From Streptomyces sp. PKU-EA00015 (GTDB taxonomy: Bacteria > Actinomycetota > Actinomycetes > Streptomycetales > Streptomycetaceae), in contig NZ_JABZEE010000015.1 of assembly GCF_013387495.1 (NCBI RefSeq), positions 124,001-188,000 of the forward strand: 64,000 bases of DNA, written 5' to 3'. The notes under the pieces were generated by a model, which was not told where the DNA came from, did not search any database, and saw nothing but the letters and a program-made list of their open reading frames with translations. Each line of letters opens with the position of its first letter. The first letter of the stretch is position 1. Below are positions 54,050 to 62,957 of this stretch, piece after piece. The position numbers and the translations under genes are program-made.

Positions 54050-54403
54050 TCACTCATCGTCCACCCGACGACGTACTCCGCCGTCGGCGGTGAGGGGGTC
54101 GCACAGGGGGCGGAGGAGCGGGTCCCACAGCTGTACCGTCCCGTCCCGCCCGCCGGTGGCGAGTAGTTGCCCGTCCGGGGAGAACGCCACCGCCAGGGAA
54201 CTCCCATGGTGGCTTGTCTGGGGCGCGGATGGGGGCGCCTGTGGACGGGTCCCACAGCCGTGGGACCTTCTCCAGGGTTCCATGGCCAGCATGCCCCCGC
54301 CGGGGGAGAAGGCCAACGACCGGACTGCCGCGGTGTGGCCGGTGTAGGGGTTGCCGACGGGGGTGAGGGTGACTGGGTCCCACAGCCGTACCGTCCCGTC
54401 CAG
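54050..54403 (-). pseudogene. WD40-repeat protein fragment
   Basis: Minus frame: LDGTVRLWDPVTLTPVGNPY, GHTAAVRSLAFSPGG, VAFSPDGQLLATGGRDGTVQ then LWDP: two to three WD40 blades, the middle one frame-disrupted (stretches of CGTRPQAPP). No N-terminal domain of a STAND or kinase protein remains. It is joined directly to a transposase fragment. Confidence 0.65.
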
Positions 54404-54850
54404 TGTCCGTTCGACCTTCCAGCGGCGGGGCGGGATGACGAAGGCTCTCGCCCCGGGGGAGGGGAGACGGTTCTGAGCGTCATGTGGAGGAAGTCGTCGG
54501 ACCAGTTGATGAGCTGGCCGGCGTAGGCGGAGTCGGCCCAGAGCTGCGTGATCTGCGGTTGCATAAGGCGCAGGCGTCAAAGCAGTTCGCGGGCGGCGTC
54601 GCGGTCGGTGGTGTCTGCGGGTGTCACCGTGATCATCACCGGCAGGCCGAGGGTGTCGACGGCGATGTGCTCTTGCGCCCGTTGATCTTCTTCCCAGCGT
54701 CGAAGCCGCGGGTGGCATTGGAGACGGTCTCGGCGCCCCTGACGGACTGAGAGCACTGGCCAGGGGCATCGTCCCTGACCGATGCGGAACTGCCGTCTGA
54801 GCTGGCCGCGCAGGAAGGCGCCGGCGACAGCCCCGAGCGTGGCCGCCGCA
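54400..54850 (-). pseudogene. IS5-family transposase fragment, multiply broken
   Basis: Pieces in different minus frames: TVSNATRGFDAGKKINGRK, HIAVDTLGLPVMITVTPADT then DRDAARELL (then TGA where TGG is expected), MQPQITQLWADSAYAGQLIN, and RRWKVERT at the left end. At least two frameshifts and one nonsense change. At ~54402 the conserved RWKVERT runs straight into WD40 sequence, so the transposase C-terminus is lost. Confidence 0.7.
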
Positions 54851-55972
54851 GAGCCGCGAGCCCGCGTCGTGGCCACGGAGGCCGATCTGGACACCGGCCC
54901 CATCCACCACCTCCCGGACCTTGCCGACTTGAGGGACCGGGGTGTGCTCGACTCGCATGCGCTGGGCGACTGACCGCGTGAGCACGCGCCGCCCGCTGGG
55001 CATCGGTCCCCGTCCGTACCCTGCCGCTGAAGCGGACGACCGGGGCGGACGCGGCCGCACGGTTGCCGAGCTCGCTGCCCAGCGTGCCTCCGCCCCGGCC
55101 GAGCTTCAGCCGTACCGGTCGGCAGTCGGCCGTCGACCGCTCGGCGCCGGACAGGAAAGCCAACCTGTAACACTCATTTGAGGGCCGGTTAATAGAACTT
55201 CCCCAGGTCGGATTGGGTAACGGTTCCGACTGTTACCGACCGCTACCCTGGGAAGTGCCCGACTTTGGCGGGGCGTTCGCTCAGGCGTCCGTGCGGTCGA
55301 CGCGTGTACTGAGGTACCGGTGTCAGCCGGGGAGGCCGAGGTCGTCCAGGGACGCCCGGCGGCCCACTGCTGCGGCCGGCGGCCGTCGAGGAGGTGGACG
55401 CCGCCCTGGCGGGAAAGCCCACAGCACATTGGTGCGGCTGTACGAGCCCCTGCTGACTCCGACCCGGATCAGGTCATCGACACCGGGTGGCTTTGAACAC
55501 GAGAACGAGAACGGGGGTCGTTTGTCGATGAGCTGCGGGGCACCCCGATTACGGTGAGGTCGATGTTCACGACGTCGGTACCCGAGCGCCTGGTCCTCGC
55601 CGAGCAGGTTGCCCGACGAAGGAAGAGCAACGCTGCGCCCTGTCCGACTTCCTGGGGCTGGGGCTGGGGCACCGGGGGGCGGAACATCCGCTTGATCCCC
55701 GTCGGAGACCAGCCGCGGCCGTCACTCTCGACCGGGCGGGAGGTCAGACGTGCGTGGGACACCCCCTCTCCATCCCCGGGGCGACCGCCGAGGCTCGTCA
55801 ACCGCGTCGGCGCCTGGGAGGTCTGGGCTGGCACGGGGCCTCGCGCAGCGGCGAACGCGGACTCGGGGCCCTCCGTGAACTGGTCGGCGTTCCGCCCGGA
55901 CCGGCTCGGGAACCGTTCCCCGGGATGGTGCGTGACTCTTGACGTGTTGTCGGCTGGTGACGGGGGATCCGA
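54851..55972. other. Degenerate region with a 60-bp imperfect palindrome
   Basis: No intact gene in about 1.1 kb; overlapping frames are probably debris. The palindrome at 55197-55256 is listed separately. Confidence 0.35.
55197..55256. repeat. 60-bp imperfect palindrome
   Basis: Left arm 55197-55221 (ACTTCCC...GGGTAAC) and right arm 55232-55256 (GTTACC...GGGAAGT) match at 18 of 25 positions around a 10-nt centre. The inner GGTAAC/GTTACC and outer ACTTCCC/GGGAAGT are perfect. Possible hairpin, IS end or recombination site. Confidence 0.5.
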
Positions 55973-56533
55973 ATGAAAGCTCGGACGATGGTGAGCGTGG
56001 CGGTATCGGCCTGTGTGGCGCTGGTGGCGTGCGCGTGCGGTCCGGAGAATTCGGAGGAGGACACGGACGCGAAGCCTTCGCAGCCGTCCCCGTCTATGGA
56101 CGCCGAAGAGCCGTCGGCCACGCCGTCCGTGTCCGCTCGGACCGAGAAGCCGTCGGCCGAGCCAACCGGCGACCAGCCCGCACCCAGGACGAAGGAGGGC
56201 GCGATCCAGCGGTACGAGCAGTACCTCCACGCCCTGGGCCGTGAGGACATCGACACGGTCTGCGAAGTGGCCGGGCCCGCCGCGAAGAAGGCACAGGACC
56301 AGGGCTCCGGCCCGTGCACGTCGACGTACTCCGTCGTGTTCCAGATGATCTCGCCCGCGCAGAAGAAGGCCCTGCAAACCGCGACGGTCGACCCGCAGCG
56401 CATCGCCGTGCGAACGCCTTACAAGATCGAGATGCCGGTCGAAGCGGTGAGGGCTTCCGCAACCTTCTCCGAGAGCGACCTCGGCAGCTGCACCCTGGAG
56501 TACCTCAAGAACGATTGGTACATCACCGACTGA
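55973..56533 (+). CDS. Hypothetical lipoprotein, 186 aa
   Basis: Leader MKARTMVSVAVSACVALVAC with lipid Cys at residue 20 or 22, then a Ser/Pro/Glu-rich linker (~25-75) and a domain TKEGAIQRYEQYLHALGRED...CTLEYLKNDWYITD with four Cys, perhaps two disulfides. It resembles the NTF2-like small lipoproteins of actinobacteria. GGGGGATCCG precedes the ATG. Function unknown; intact despite the surrounding debris. Confidence 0.75.
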   Translation: MKARTMVSVAVSACVALVACACGPENSEEDTDAKPSQPSPSMDAEEPSATPSVSARTEKPSAEPTGDQPAPRTKEGAIQRYEQYLHALGREDIDTVCEVAGPAAKKAQDQGSGPCTSTYSVVFQMISPAQKKALQTATVDPQRIAVRTPYKIEMPVEAVRASATFSESDLGSCTLEYLKNDWYITD

Positions 56534-56674
56534 ACCCGACGCCCCGTACGCTGAGCCGCCCCGACGGTCTGGATGCTGACCGGCAGGTCGGCATCCAGAG
56601 CGGGGGGAATGCCCTTCAGGTCTCTTGGTTCCCCCTGGTTCAGGGGGAATTCCCCGCAGGCTGGAGACCCCGCA

Positions 56675-56944
56675 TGGGGCCTCGATCCGCTGACGGGCAC
56701 GGGCAAGTCGGCCGTGGCGGACGGGCTCGTTCTTCCGGTCCGGCCGTAACAGACGGACGCCCAGGCGCTCGTCGAGAAACGCCTCGAACTCCCGCACGGC
56801 GAAGCCCTTGTCCGCGAGGATCACCTGACCAGTGCGGACGAGGTGCTGGTCGCGTTCCAGCAGTGCGGTCATCACTTCCCGCTCACCGAGCTTGGAGCTC
56901 GCCAGGCACCAGGACAGCGGCATGCCCTCGGCGGTGGTCGGCAC
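56675..56944 (-). pseudogene. IS4/IS982-type transposase remnant
   Basis: Minus frame: EGMPLSWCLASSKLGEREVM, ALLERDQHLVRTGQVILADK then GFAVREFEAFL, RLLRPDRKNEPVRHGRL: the C-terminal catalytic part (with the DKGF loop) of Streptomyces IS982-like transposases, without its N-terminus and end. Confidence 0.65.
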
Positions 56945-57094
56945 AGCTACGCAAGGCCTTCGAGGACGGCAAGCACGAAACCGGCGCCGCCGACTTCTAT
57001 TACGGCGAGATGGAGATGCGCCGCCATGCCCACGACATCCCTCGAAGCGAGCGTGCCCTGCTGCTCGGACCCACGACTACTCGCGTCTGGGGGT
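56945..57094 (+). pseudogene. Fragment of a membrane-protein family (LRKAFEDGKxExGAADFYY)
   Basis: Plus frame: QLRKAFEDGKHETGAADFYY then GEMEMRRHAHDIP and SERALL, then a stop. I recall this motif from actinobacterial pentapeptide-type membrane proteins. A homologous scrap lies on the opposite strand at ~61660-61740. Overlaps the 3' end of the NACHT gene. Remnant only. Confidence 0.45.
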
Positions 57095-59665
57095 GACACG
57101 CGGCAGCAGCTCCGCCGCTGTGGTGTTCATGTGCAGTTGGAGCAGGCGGTGCGGGAAGGAGAAACCGCTGTCGGCGCGGTACAGCAGAATGCGCTGTTCC
57201 GCCGTGTGCAGGAAGCGGCGGTACCGGTAGGGCGAGCTGCCGCTCTGCGCCAGGACTGCGCGTATCGTCCAGTGCCGCAGGATGGCGAGGCCGCCGTAGC
57301 GGAAGGCTCGGGCCAGACCGTAGAGGCTGCCGAGCAGCAGGGCGACGAACCAGGCGCTGCGCGCCCGGTCGTCCTGCGGCGAGGTCAGGGTGATGAGAGC
57401 GAAGAGTGCCAGGCCGATCAACAGGCACGTGCTTATGCCCTGGATCAGGGAGAACCGCAGGGTGCGGCGGATTCCTTCATTGGGACGGGGACGCCGGTCC
57501 TGCAGGGATGGCTCGAGCTGGTTACCGAAGGCGTAGAGCACCCCGAGGGGGAGGGTCGCTGCGGGACCGATCCACCACGGGTCGGGGCAGAGCAGATGAA
57601 GGACGTACCCGAACAGCAGGACGTTCGTCACCACAAGGAAGATGGTGACGATGCCTCGGATGTAGTTCTGCTTGGTCGGCGACCAGAGCGTCCGCTCCTG
57701 ACGCCGCCAGGTCCACCTCAGCTGTTCGACCGGTGAGTAGACGTCGGTGAACGCGGCGTCGAACTGTGTGGCGGTCACCCACAGGTAGCCGAGTCCGATC
57801 ACCAGGACGCCCGGTGCGGTCAGATCGGCCCGCAGCAACACCACCAGCCAGAAGAAGTTGAAGAGCATCACCGGCATGTTCGCCCCGAAGGGAATGAGGA
57901 TGCTGCCCGGTTCGTCGGGCCCGGTCGATCCCCGTTCGGACGGCGACGTGGCGTAGTGCTTCTCGGACCTGTACGCCTGGCCGGCGATGGTGAGCGCCAT
58001 GGCCACAGCGAACGCCGCCGCGTCGGAAAGGCTCGTCCGTATCACCCCGGCCTGGGTGGCGACCACCACCCACACCAACGGCACCCCGAGGGCCACGGCC
58101 GACATGACGACGTTCGGCACACTCTTCGGCAGGACCTGCTGGGCCGGCGAGAGCCAGGTCAGATCCAGTCGATCCAGATGCAGCACGTGCTCACCGCGCT
58201 CGGTGAGCGTGCGGGCGAGCCAGGTGAGCCAGTGAAGAGTGCGTTCCGGCTCGTCGTATGCCCCAGGGCGGCCGTCCGCCAGGCACCGCCGGATGTAGGT
58301 GTCGAAAATGCGACCTCGACGGTCCGTCAGGCTGCCCGGTTCCCGAAGCTCGGCCGCCGACCGGTTGCGGTACGCGACGTGGATGACGTTCAGCACCATC
58401 GGTGACTGCAGCAGCGGCCACAGGTCGGGATCGGCCTCCAGGGCGGCGCTCACGTCTTTGAGGGCTTCGATGTCGCAGGCCAGGAAGTCCTGGACGTCCT
58501 GGCGCGTGGGCGGCAGGAGCTCGGCGTAGCGCAGGGCGCCGATGCTGCGCGCCAGACGCCGCAGATCGGCCTCGTCGGTACGGCAGCCGATGGCTATGCC
58601 GGGGCACTGCACCCGCAGCCGGCGCAGTTCCTCGACGCAGCGAGGACGTTCCGCCTCGGGCACCTCGTCCAGACCGTCCAGTACCGGCAGCAGTTGCCGC
58701 CGGCTCAGCCAGGTGCGCACGAGTACGGCGGGCAGCTCGTAGGATCCCCGGCCCATCGCCGAGACCAGCCACTCCTCCATGGGTTCCCCGCGGTAGCTGT
58801 CCAGGCTCAGAAAGACCGGTATCGGTGACGGCTCTGCGCTGCTGTTTTGCTCCAGGGCTTCGACAGCGAGCTGGTGCCCGAGCCGGGCGAGCTGGGTGGT
58901 CTTGCCCAGCCCAGGCCTGCCCAGCACCACGACCTCGTCGACGTCGTCGAACAGCACACGGATTTCCGTTTCGGAGGCTGGCACGCGAACGGGCTCGGAA
59001 CGCCGTGTCCTCCTTCCCCGCGTCGTCCGGCCGGTTCCGCTTCCCTCCGGGTCCCGCCAGATCACGAACCGGGGACAGAGGTAGTAATGGGACTCGGCGC
59101 GGCGGATCTCGTCCGCGGTCTTGGCCCGCACCCTCTTGAGCATCCTTCGCCTGAGCTTCGCTGCCGCCTTGTCGCTGCGCATCCGCGTCGGCCAGGTGGC
59201 GACCGTGACCAGCCAGCCCATGACCATGCGCAGGAAGCGACGGGTGAGATGGCGACGGGCCGGCCAGCCGGGTACGGCACCAGGCACCGCGGCCTCGGGG
59301 GTTTCGTCGTCGACGCCCGGCAGCCGCAGGCCGTCCCCCCGCTCCCCGGCCCGCGTCTGCGCGACCGCGGCATGCCAACGCGGCTCCCACTGCGACGGGT
59401 TCCCGCCCAGAGCCCGCACCAGGGACAGGAACACCTCCCGTTGAGGATGCTTCTTCCCGGAGAAGATCTGTGAGACGTAGCTCTTGTGCACATGAGCCGC
59501 GTCGGCCAGAGCGGTCAGGGTGGGCCGCTCAGCGGGCTCACCGCGCTCATAGAGCTCGTCGTAGACACGGCGCATCAGCACCGCCCAGTGGTGATCTCCC
59601 GGCTCCACCGACTGCGGATCAGGGCGCCGGGGGCCTCTCGCCTGGAAGCCTCCACGTCCTGGCAT
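57077..59665 (-). CDS. HTH-NACHT-transmembrane NTPase
   Basis: 862 residues. N-terminal XRE-like HTH (~45-88: TLTALADAAHVHKSYVSQIF, SGKKHPQREVFLSLVRALGG). A basic linker with a possible first TM (~140-158) follows, then the NACHT domain (Walker A LGRPGLGKTT 248-257; Walker B LLPVLDGLDEV 325-335; GCRTDEADLRRL sensor region). The C-terminal third has five to seven hydrophobic helices (NVVMSAVALGVPLVWVVVAT; FFWLVVLLRADL; LLIGLALFALITL). GGAG precedes ATG 59665. Family knowledge: NACHT proteins form antiphage and cell-death systems in bacteria. Here the HTH could sense DNA or repress its own gene, and the membrane part could be the effector; both are inference. Confidence 0.88.
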   Translation of the reverse strand: MPGRGGFQARGPRRPDPQSVEPGDHHWAVLMRRVYDELYERGEPAERPTLTALADAAHVHKSYVSQIFSGKKHPQREVFLSLVRALGGNPSQWEPRWHAAVAQTRAGERGDGLRLPGVDDETPEAAVPGAVPGWPARRHLTRRFLRMVMGWLVTVATWPTRMRSDKAAAKLRRRMLKRVRAKTADEIRRAESHYYLCPRFVIWRDPEGSGTGRTTRGRRTRRSEPVRVPASETEIRVLFDDVDEVVVLGRPGLGKTTQLARLGHQLAVEALEQNSSAEPSPIPVFLSLDSYRGEPMEEWLVSAMGRGSYELPAVLVRTWLSRRQLLPVLDGLDEVPEAERPRCVEELRRLRVQCPGIAIGCRTDEADLRRLARSIGALRYAELLPPTRQDVQDFLACDIEALKDVSAALEADPDLWPLLQSPMVLNVIHVAYRNRSAAELREPGSLTDRRGRIFDTYIRRCLADGRPGAYDEPERTLHWLTWLARTLTERGEHVLHLDRLDLTWLSPAQQVLPKSVPNVVMSAVALGVPLVWVVVATQAGVIRTSLSDAAAFAVAMALTIAGQAYRSEKHYATSPSERGSTGPDEPGSILIPFGANMPVMLFNFFWLVVLLRADLTAPGVLVIGLGYLWVTATQFDAAFTDVYSPVEQLRWTWRRQERTLWSPTKQNYIRGIVTIFLVVTNVLLFGYVLHLLCPDPWWIGPAATLPLGVLYAFGNQLEPSLQDRRPRPNEGIRRTLRFSLIQGISTCLLIGLALFALITLTSPQDDRARSAWFVALLLGSLYGLARAFRYGGLAILRHWTIRAVLAQSGSSPYRYRRFLHTAEQRILLYRADSGFSFPHRLLQLHMNTTAAELLPRVTPRRE

Positions 59666-59921
59666 GTGCTCTCCTCGTCCCTGCCCGTTCACCGGCGTTC
59701 ACTCGTTGACCACGGCCTGAACGCCCTGGCCGGCGGCGTCCGACCGGCTCTAGAAATGAAGACGCGGCCCCGGAGCCGGGACAGCGCTGCCATTCCATAC
59801 CCAAGGGAGTGCCTCCCGGGCGGAAACGGCGTTTTCACCACCGCCGAGCAGCCTTCAGGCTCCACCCGCGTCTCGATCCACTCGTGTGCGCCCGCGCATG
59901 TCCGACACGAAGGAGCCCAGG
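59666..59921. other. Divergent promoter region
   Basis: Between the NACHT gene and a small membrane-protein gene on the opposite strand. No clear palindrome noticed. Confidence 0.3.
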
Positions 59922-60140
59922 ATGAGCAACGACGACCAGCGCAGCCCCACGCCGGACACCGCGCCCCGGACCGACTCAGTCGCCGGACGCATCGTGCACT
60001 GGCTCGTGACGGGCTGTCTGCTGCTGGCCGGCCTGGCGTACGTGGCACACCAGCACCCGGCGGTGGGGGCTGCGCTGCAGGCTGCCTTCAGCGGGGGAGC
60101 CCTGTTGATGACAGCGGTCCTCGCGGCCACGAGGCGGTGA
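59922..60140 (+). CDS. Small membrane protein, 72 aa
   Basis: MSNDDQRSPTPDTAPRTDSV then IVHWLVTGCLLLAGLAYVAH and SGGALLMTAVLAATRR: two TM helices. AAGGAG six bases before ATG 59922. Divergent from the HTH-NACHT gene; could be a partner, but no family is recognised. Confidence 0.65.
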   Translation: MSNDDQRSPTPDTAPRTDSVAGRIVHWLVTGCLLLAGLAYVAHQHPAVGAALQAAFSGGALLMTAVLAATRR

Positions 60141-60599
60141 TGGCGCGCGGTCCGTGGCCTCCGGTCCGTGGCTCCCGGCCGCGCAGGGTGAACCGCTCCC
60201 GCCCCGGGCCGAAGGACGCACGACGCAAGCGGATGGGCGAGCCCCGGCGCGGGCGGTGGCTGTGATCACGGACACCGGCAAGGGCCGCTGCCTGTTCCCC
60301 GTGACGGCTGACCGTGGACTCCCCGTCGGTCGAGGCCGCCTGCACTGTTCCGGTTCCCCGGTCGCTCCAGTCGCTTGCGGGTCCTTGCCACGCCGGCACC
60401 GGGCTCGAAGAACCGCCACCCGGCCACCCGCCACGACGTGGGACGCGTCCTCGTCACCGGTCAGGCATACAGCCGCCGCGCCCACCACAAAGTGGGCGCA
60501 CCAAACCGCGACGCGTCGGATGAAGGCCGAGCCGAGCAGCGGCAGGCGCTGTGGCAGTCGACCTTGGTACGCGTGGTCGGCAGGACGTCGACGTCCGGA
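60141..60599. other. Degenerate stretch
   Basis: Long frames on both strands have little coding character; nothing recognised. Confidence 0.3.
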
Positions 60600-60892
60600 C
60601 CTCTACGCCGACCACTACGGCGACATGCTCGCTCAGCCGCGCGCCGACCACCGCGGTCCGACTCACGGGTACTACCTGGACGTGCCGTTCGGCGAAACCT
60701 TCGTTGGGCATGCCACCGAGCCGACCGCTGATGACGTGAACGAGACGCAGCTGCGCTTGACTGGTACCGGCCGCGCGATCTGCTGCCGGACGGCTCGAGA
60801 CCGTCATCGGTGCCGACAGCGCCCTGCAGGAGACCGTCGACCGCATCATGTCCGAAACCGGCCTGGCCCACCTGCCCGCACTGGACCGCTGA
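60600..60892 (+). pseudogene. Unidentified gene with two frameshifts
   Basis: Three coherent pieces in successive frames: LYADHYGDMLAQPRADHRGP then THGYYLDVPFGETFVGHATE; DWYRPRDLLPDG; and LETVIGADSALQETVDRIMS then ETGLAHLPALDR with a stop at 60892. Coding bias is good in each, so a ~100-residue C-terminus of a once real protein. Family not recognised. Confidence 0.5.
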
Positions 60893-61926
60893 CCGGGGCA
60901 CCGCTGTCCACCGAACTCGGCCAGTTCCCGGCGGCCGCACCCTGCCCGGCCCACGCCCCGCAGAACCCCGCGCGCCCGGCCCTGGCCTGAGCTGTCGCTT
61001 CTACTACTCCGGCGACACCCCCTGATGACCCGGACCAGCCCGGCCGCCCTGGGAGATCCGGTTGGCCCGGGGACCTGACCAGCGCCGCGCAAGGGTCTGG
61101 TGCGAGCGGGCTGCGCTGCGCCTACTGGTCGAGGCACGGACCTACGTCTTCTACCGCCAGGAGTACGGAGGTCACATGTGCCGGCAGGGGCAGGTGGAGG
61201 GCTTCCTGGTGCCAGTGTTCGGTCGTGCCCGGCTCCGCGAGGAACTCGGCGGCAGGCTCGGGGAAGTCTGCCGGGACCCGGAGACTGGACGTCGCCCGTG
61301 CGGATCCTGCGGAGTGGTCCTGGCTGCCGATGGTCGTGTGCACTGTGTCGCCGGCGGCGCTCCTGTACGTCAGTGTCGCGGCGACGCGGCGGCGTCCGCT
61401 TCCCTTGTGGCCTGCTGGGCCGCGTGGAACTGCTCGGCCTGCGGCCGGCCGTAGACCGCCTTCCCCGACGTCCGGTCCTTGTCTCCCCGTCTGGCATGCG
61501 GCCGCGTCGACGAGTGTCGGGAGCAGCGCGAGCACGACTCTCCAGCGTCCGACGGTCTTCGCATTCCCACCCCTTGCACGTGTTGCGACTACGCATGCTG
61601 CCTGCCCCAGGCCGACAGGCGCAAGCGCCGAGTGATCAAGAAACGTTGCAGGTCAGAGCGTATGAGTCTGCGGCTCCGGGCTCGTTCTTCCCGTCCTCGA
61701 ACGCCTTGCGCAGATGCCCGTAAGCGCAGCCACATCCTCTGGATCGGGGGTGAGGTCGGGTTCGGGGCGGTGCGGGCCGGTCCGCCACTGGCGGGGTGCA
61801 GAGGCCGGTCTCCCGCGGCCAGGCGGGGATCTTGTCGTGGCGGGCGGTGGTGATCTCCGAGGACCGGCCCGGGCGGGCGGCCGAGATCCATACGAGGTGC
61901 GCGCCGGCCACGGCGGCCGCCACCTG
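60893..61926. other. Degenerate stretch with scraps
   Basis: A minus frame at ~61122-61535 (WRVVLALLPTL-like start, TLTYRSAAGDTVHTTIGS) could be a broken membrane-protein gene. At ~61660-61740 (minus) HLRKAFEDGKNEPGAADSYA is homologous to the scrap at 56945. No intact gene. Confidence 0.35.
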
Positions 61927-62421
61927 TCACAAGACCTCGGAGACCTTGTACGCGATTCCGCCCTCGACGAGGTAGCCCGAGCCCACGCAGACGATTCCGT
62001 TGAGCCATGTGTAAGGCTCGGCTCCGGTTTCGAAGAGCGGGTTGGTCCGGAAGTAGTAGCGGTCGGGGTCGATCCGGTGCCGCTCGGCGGGGTCTGTCAT
62101 GGCGTCGCGCAGCGTGGGCGGGGTTACCCAACGGCCGCCATAGGTCATGTGCAGAAGAGCGCCGTCGTGGGTGCGCAGAGTGAGGCGTACGTCCAAGGTC
62201 ATCGTTCCATCGGAGTCGAACAACGCCCAGTCACCGCCTCCGGGCACGACATCTCCGCTCAGCCTGGGGCCGTGGAACGTGCCGCCGGCGGCTCCGAAGA
62301 GGACCCGTCGGCCGAACGGCCCGCTGCCGATGGGCAGGCGGGGGTTCAGGTCGACGACGATGTCGAAAAGGTGCGCCGTCCGGATGCTCCCAACGTCCTT
62401 CACACGAGGGTCTGTTGTCAT
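61927..62421 (-). CDS. DUF3237 domain protein
   Basis: 164 residues: RTAHLFDIVVDLNPRLPIG, GTFHGPRLSGDVVPGGGDW, HMTYGGRW and YYFRTNPLFETGAEPYTWLN: the full DUF3237 pattern (calycin-like barrel, function unknown). Its ATG overlaps the stop of the SnoaL-like gene (ATGA), so coupled. Operon with it under the TetR operator. Confidence 0.9.
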   Translation of the reverse strand: MTTDPRVKDVGSIRTAHLFDIVVDLNPRLPIGSGPFGRRVLFGAAGGTFHGPRLSGDVVPGGGDWALFDSDGTMTLDVRLTLRTHDGALLHMTYGGRWVTPPTLRDAMTDPAERHRIDPDRYYFRTNPLFETGAEPYTWLNGIVCVGSGYLVEGGIAYKVSEVL

Positions 62422-62882
62422 GCGGCATCTCCCTCCGTGATCTCGGGGAACAACGTGCGTCGGACCGCGTCCGTGGAGACTCCGGACTGGGCGCACAGCG
62501 TCGCGAGGTCGAAGAAGAACCGCTCACTCGCGATGAGGTCGTCCTTGAAGGTGAACTGGACGAACACCGGCACCTCGGCCCGGTTGCCATTGGAGAGAAC
62601 GCCGAACCGGTCGCCCGTCATGGTCATCCGTGCCGTCCCCCAGCACACGAGCGTGTCGTCGTTGCCGGCGTGACCGCCCAGCGCGACTTCATAGTCCGGG
62701 AACGAGACGAAGAACCGCCTCAGCACCCTCTCGTTCTGAGCCAAGCCCCGGGCGGTCGTGCCGAAGGCCGGGGTCTCGAGCAGGATGTCGGGGTGGAGCA
62801 CCCGCAGCGCGGCGGGAACGTCCTGTCGGCTCTTGGCGACAGCAAGCGCGTGTGCCAGCTCGAACATCCGTCGGTCATGCAT
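62418..62882 (-). CDS. SnoaL-like/NTF2-fold polyketide-cyclase family protein
   Basis: 154 residues: AKSRQDVPAALRVLHPDILL, TPAFGTTARGLAQNERVLRR, FPDYEVALGGHAGNDDTLV, then FVQFTFKDDLIASERFFFDL; typical SnoaL-like alpha+beta barrel with a hydrophobic pocket. AAGGAGG precedes ATG 62882. First gene of the two-gene operon with the DUF3237 gene, divergent from a TetR regulator. Small-molecule isomerase, hydrolase or binder; substrate unknown. Confidence 0.85.
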   Translation of the reverse strand: MHDRRMFELAHALAVAKSRQDVPAALRVLHPDILLETPAFGTTARGLAQNERVLRRFFVSFPDYEVALGGHAGNDDTLVCWGTARMTMTGDRFGVLSNGNRAEVPVFVQFTFKDDLIASERFFFDLATLCAQSGVSTDAVRRTLFPEITEGDAA

Positions 62883-62910
62883 GGCAGCCTCCTTCAGCGG
62901 GAAACAAAAG

Positions 62911-62926
62911 ATACGATCGGTCGTAT
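62911..62926. promoter_or_regulatory. TetR-type operator ATACGATCGGTCGTAT
   Basis: 16-bp palindrome with perfect 6-bp arms (ATACGA/TCGTAT), placed between the divergent TetR gene and the SnoaL-DUF3237 operon, 28 bp from one start and 31 bp from the other. It probably represses both. Confidence 0.75.
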
Positions 62927-62957
62927 GCTTGAGGCAAGCACATGACAGGATGGATCG

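Noticed and set aside
54484-55181. Possible intact gene in the transposase region
   Set aside because: The conserved pieces occur in three different frames with a stop between; only a pseudogene is supported.
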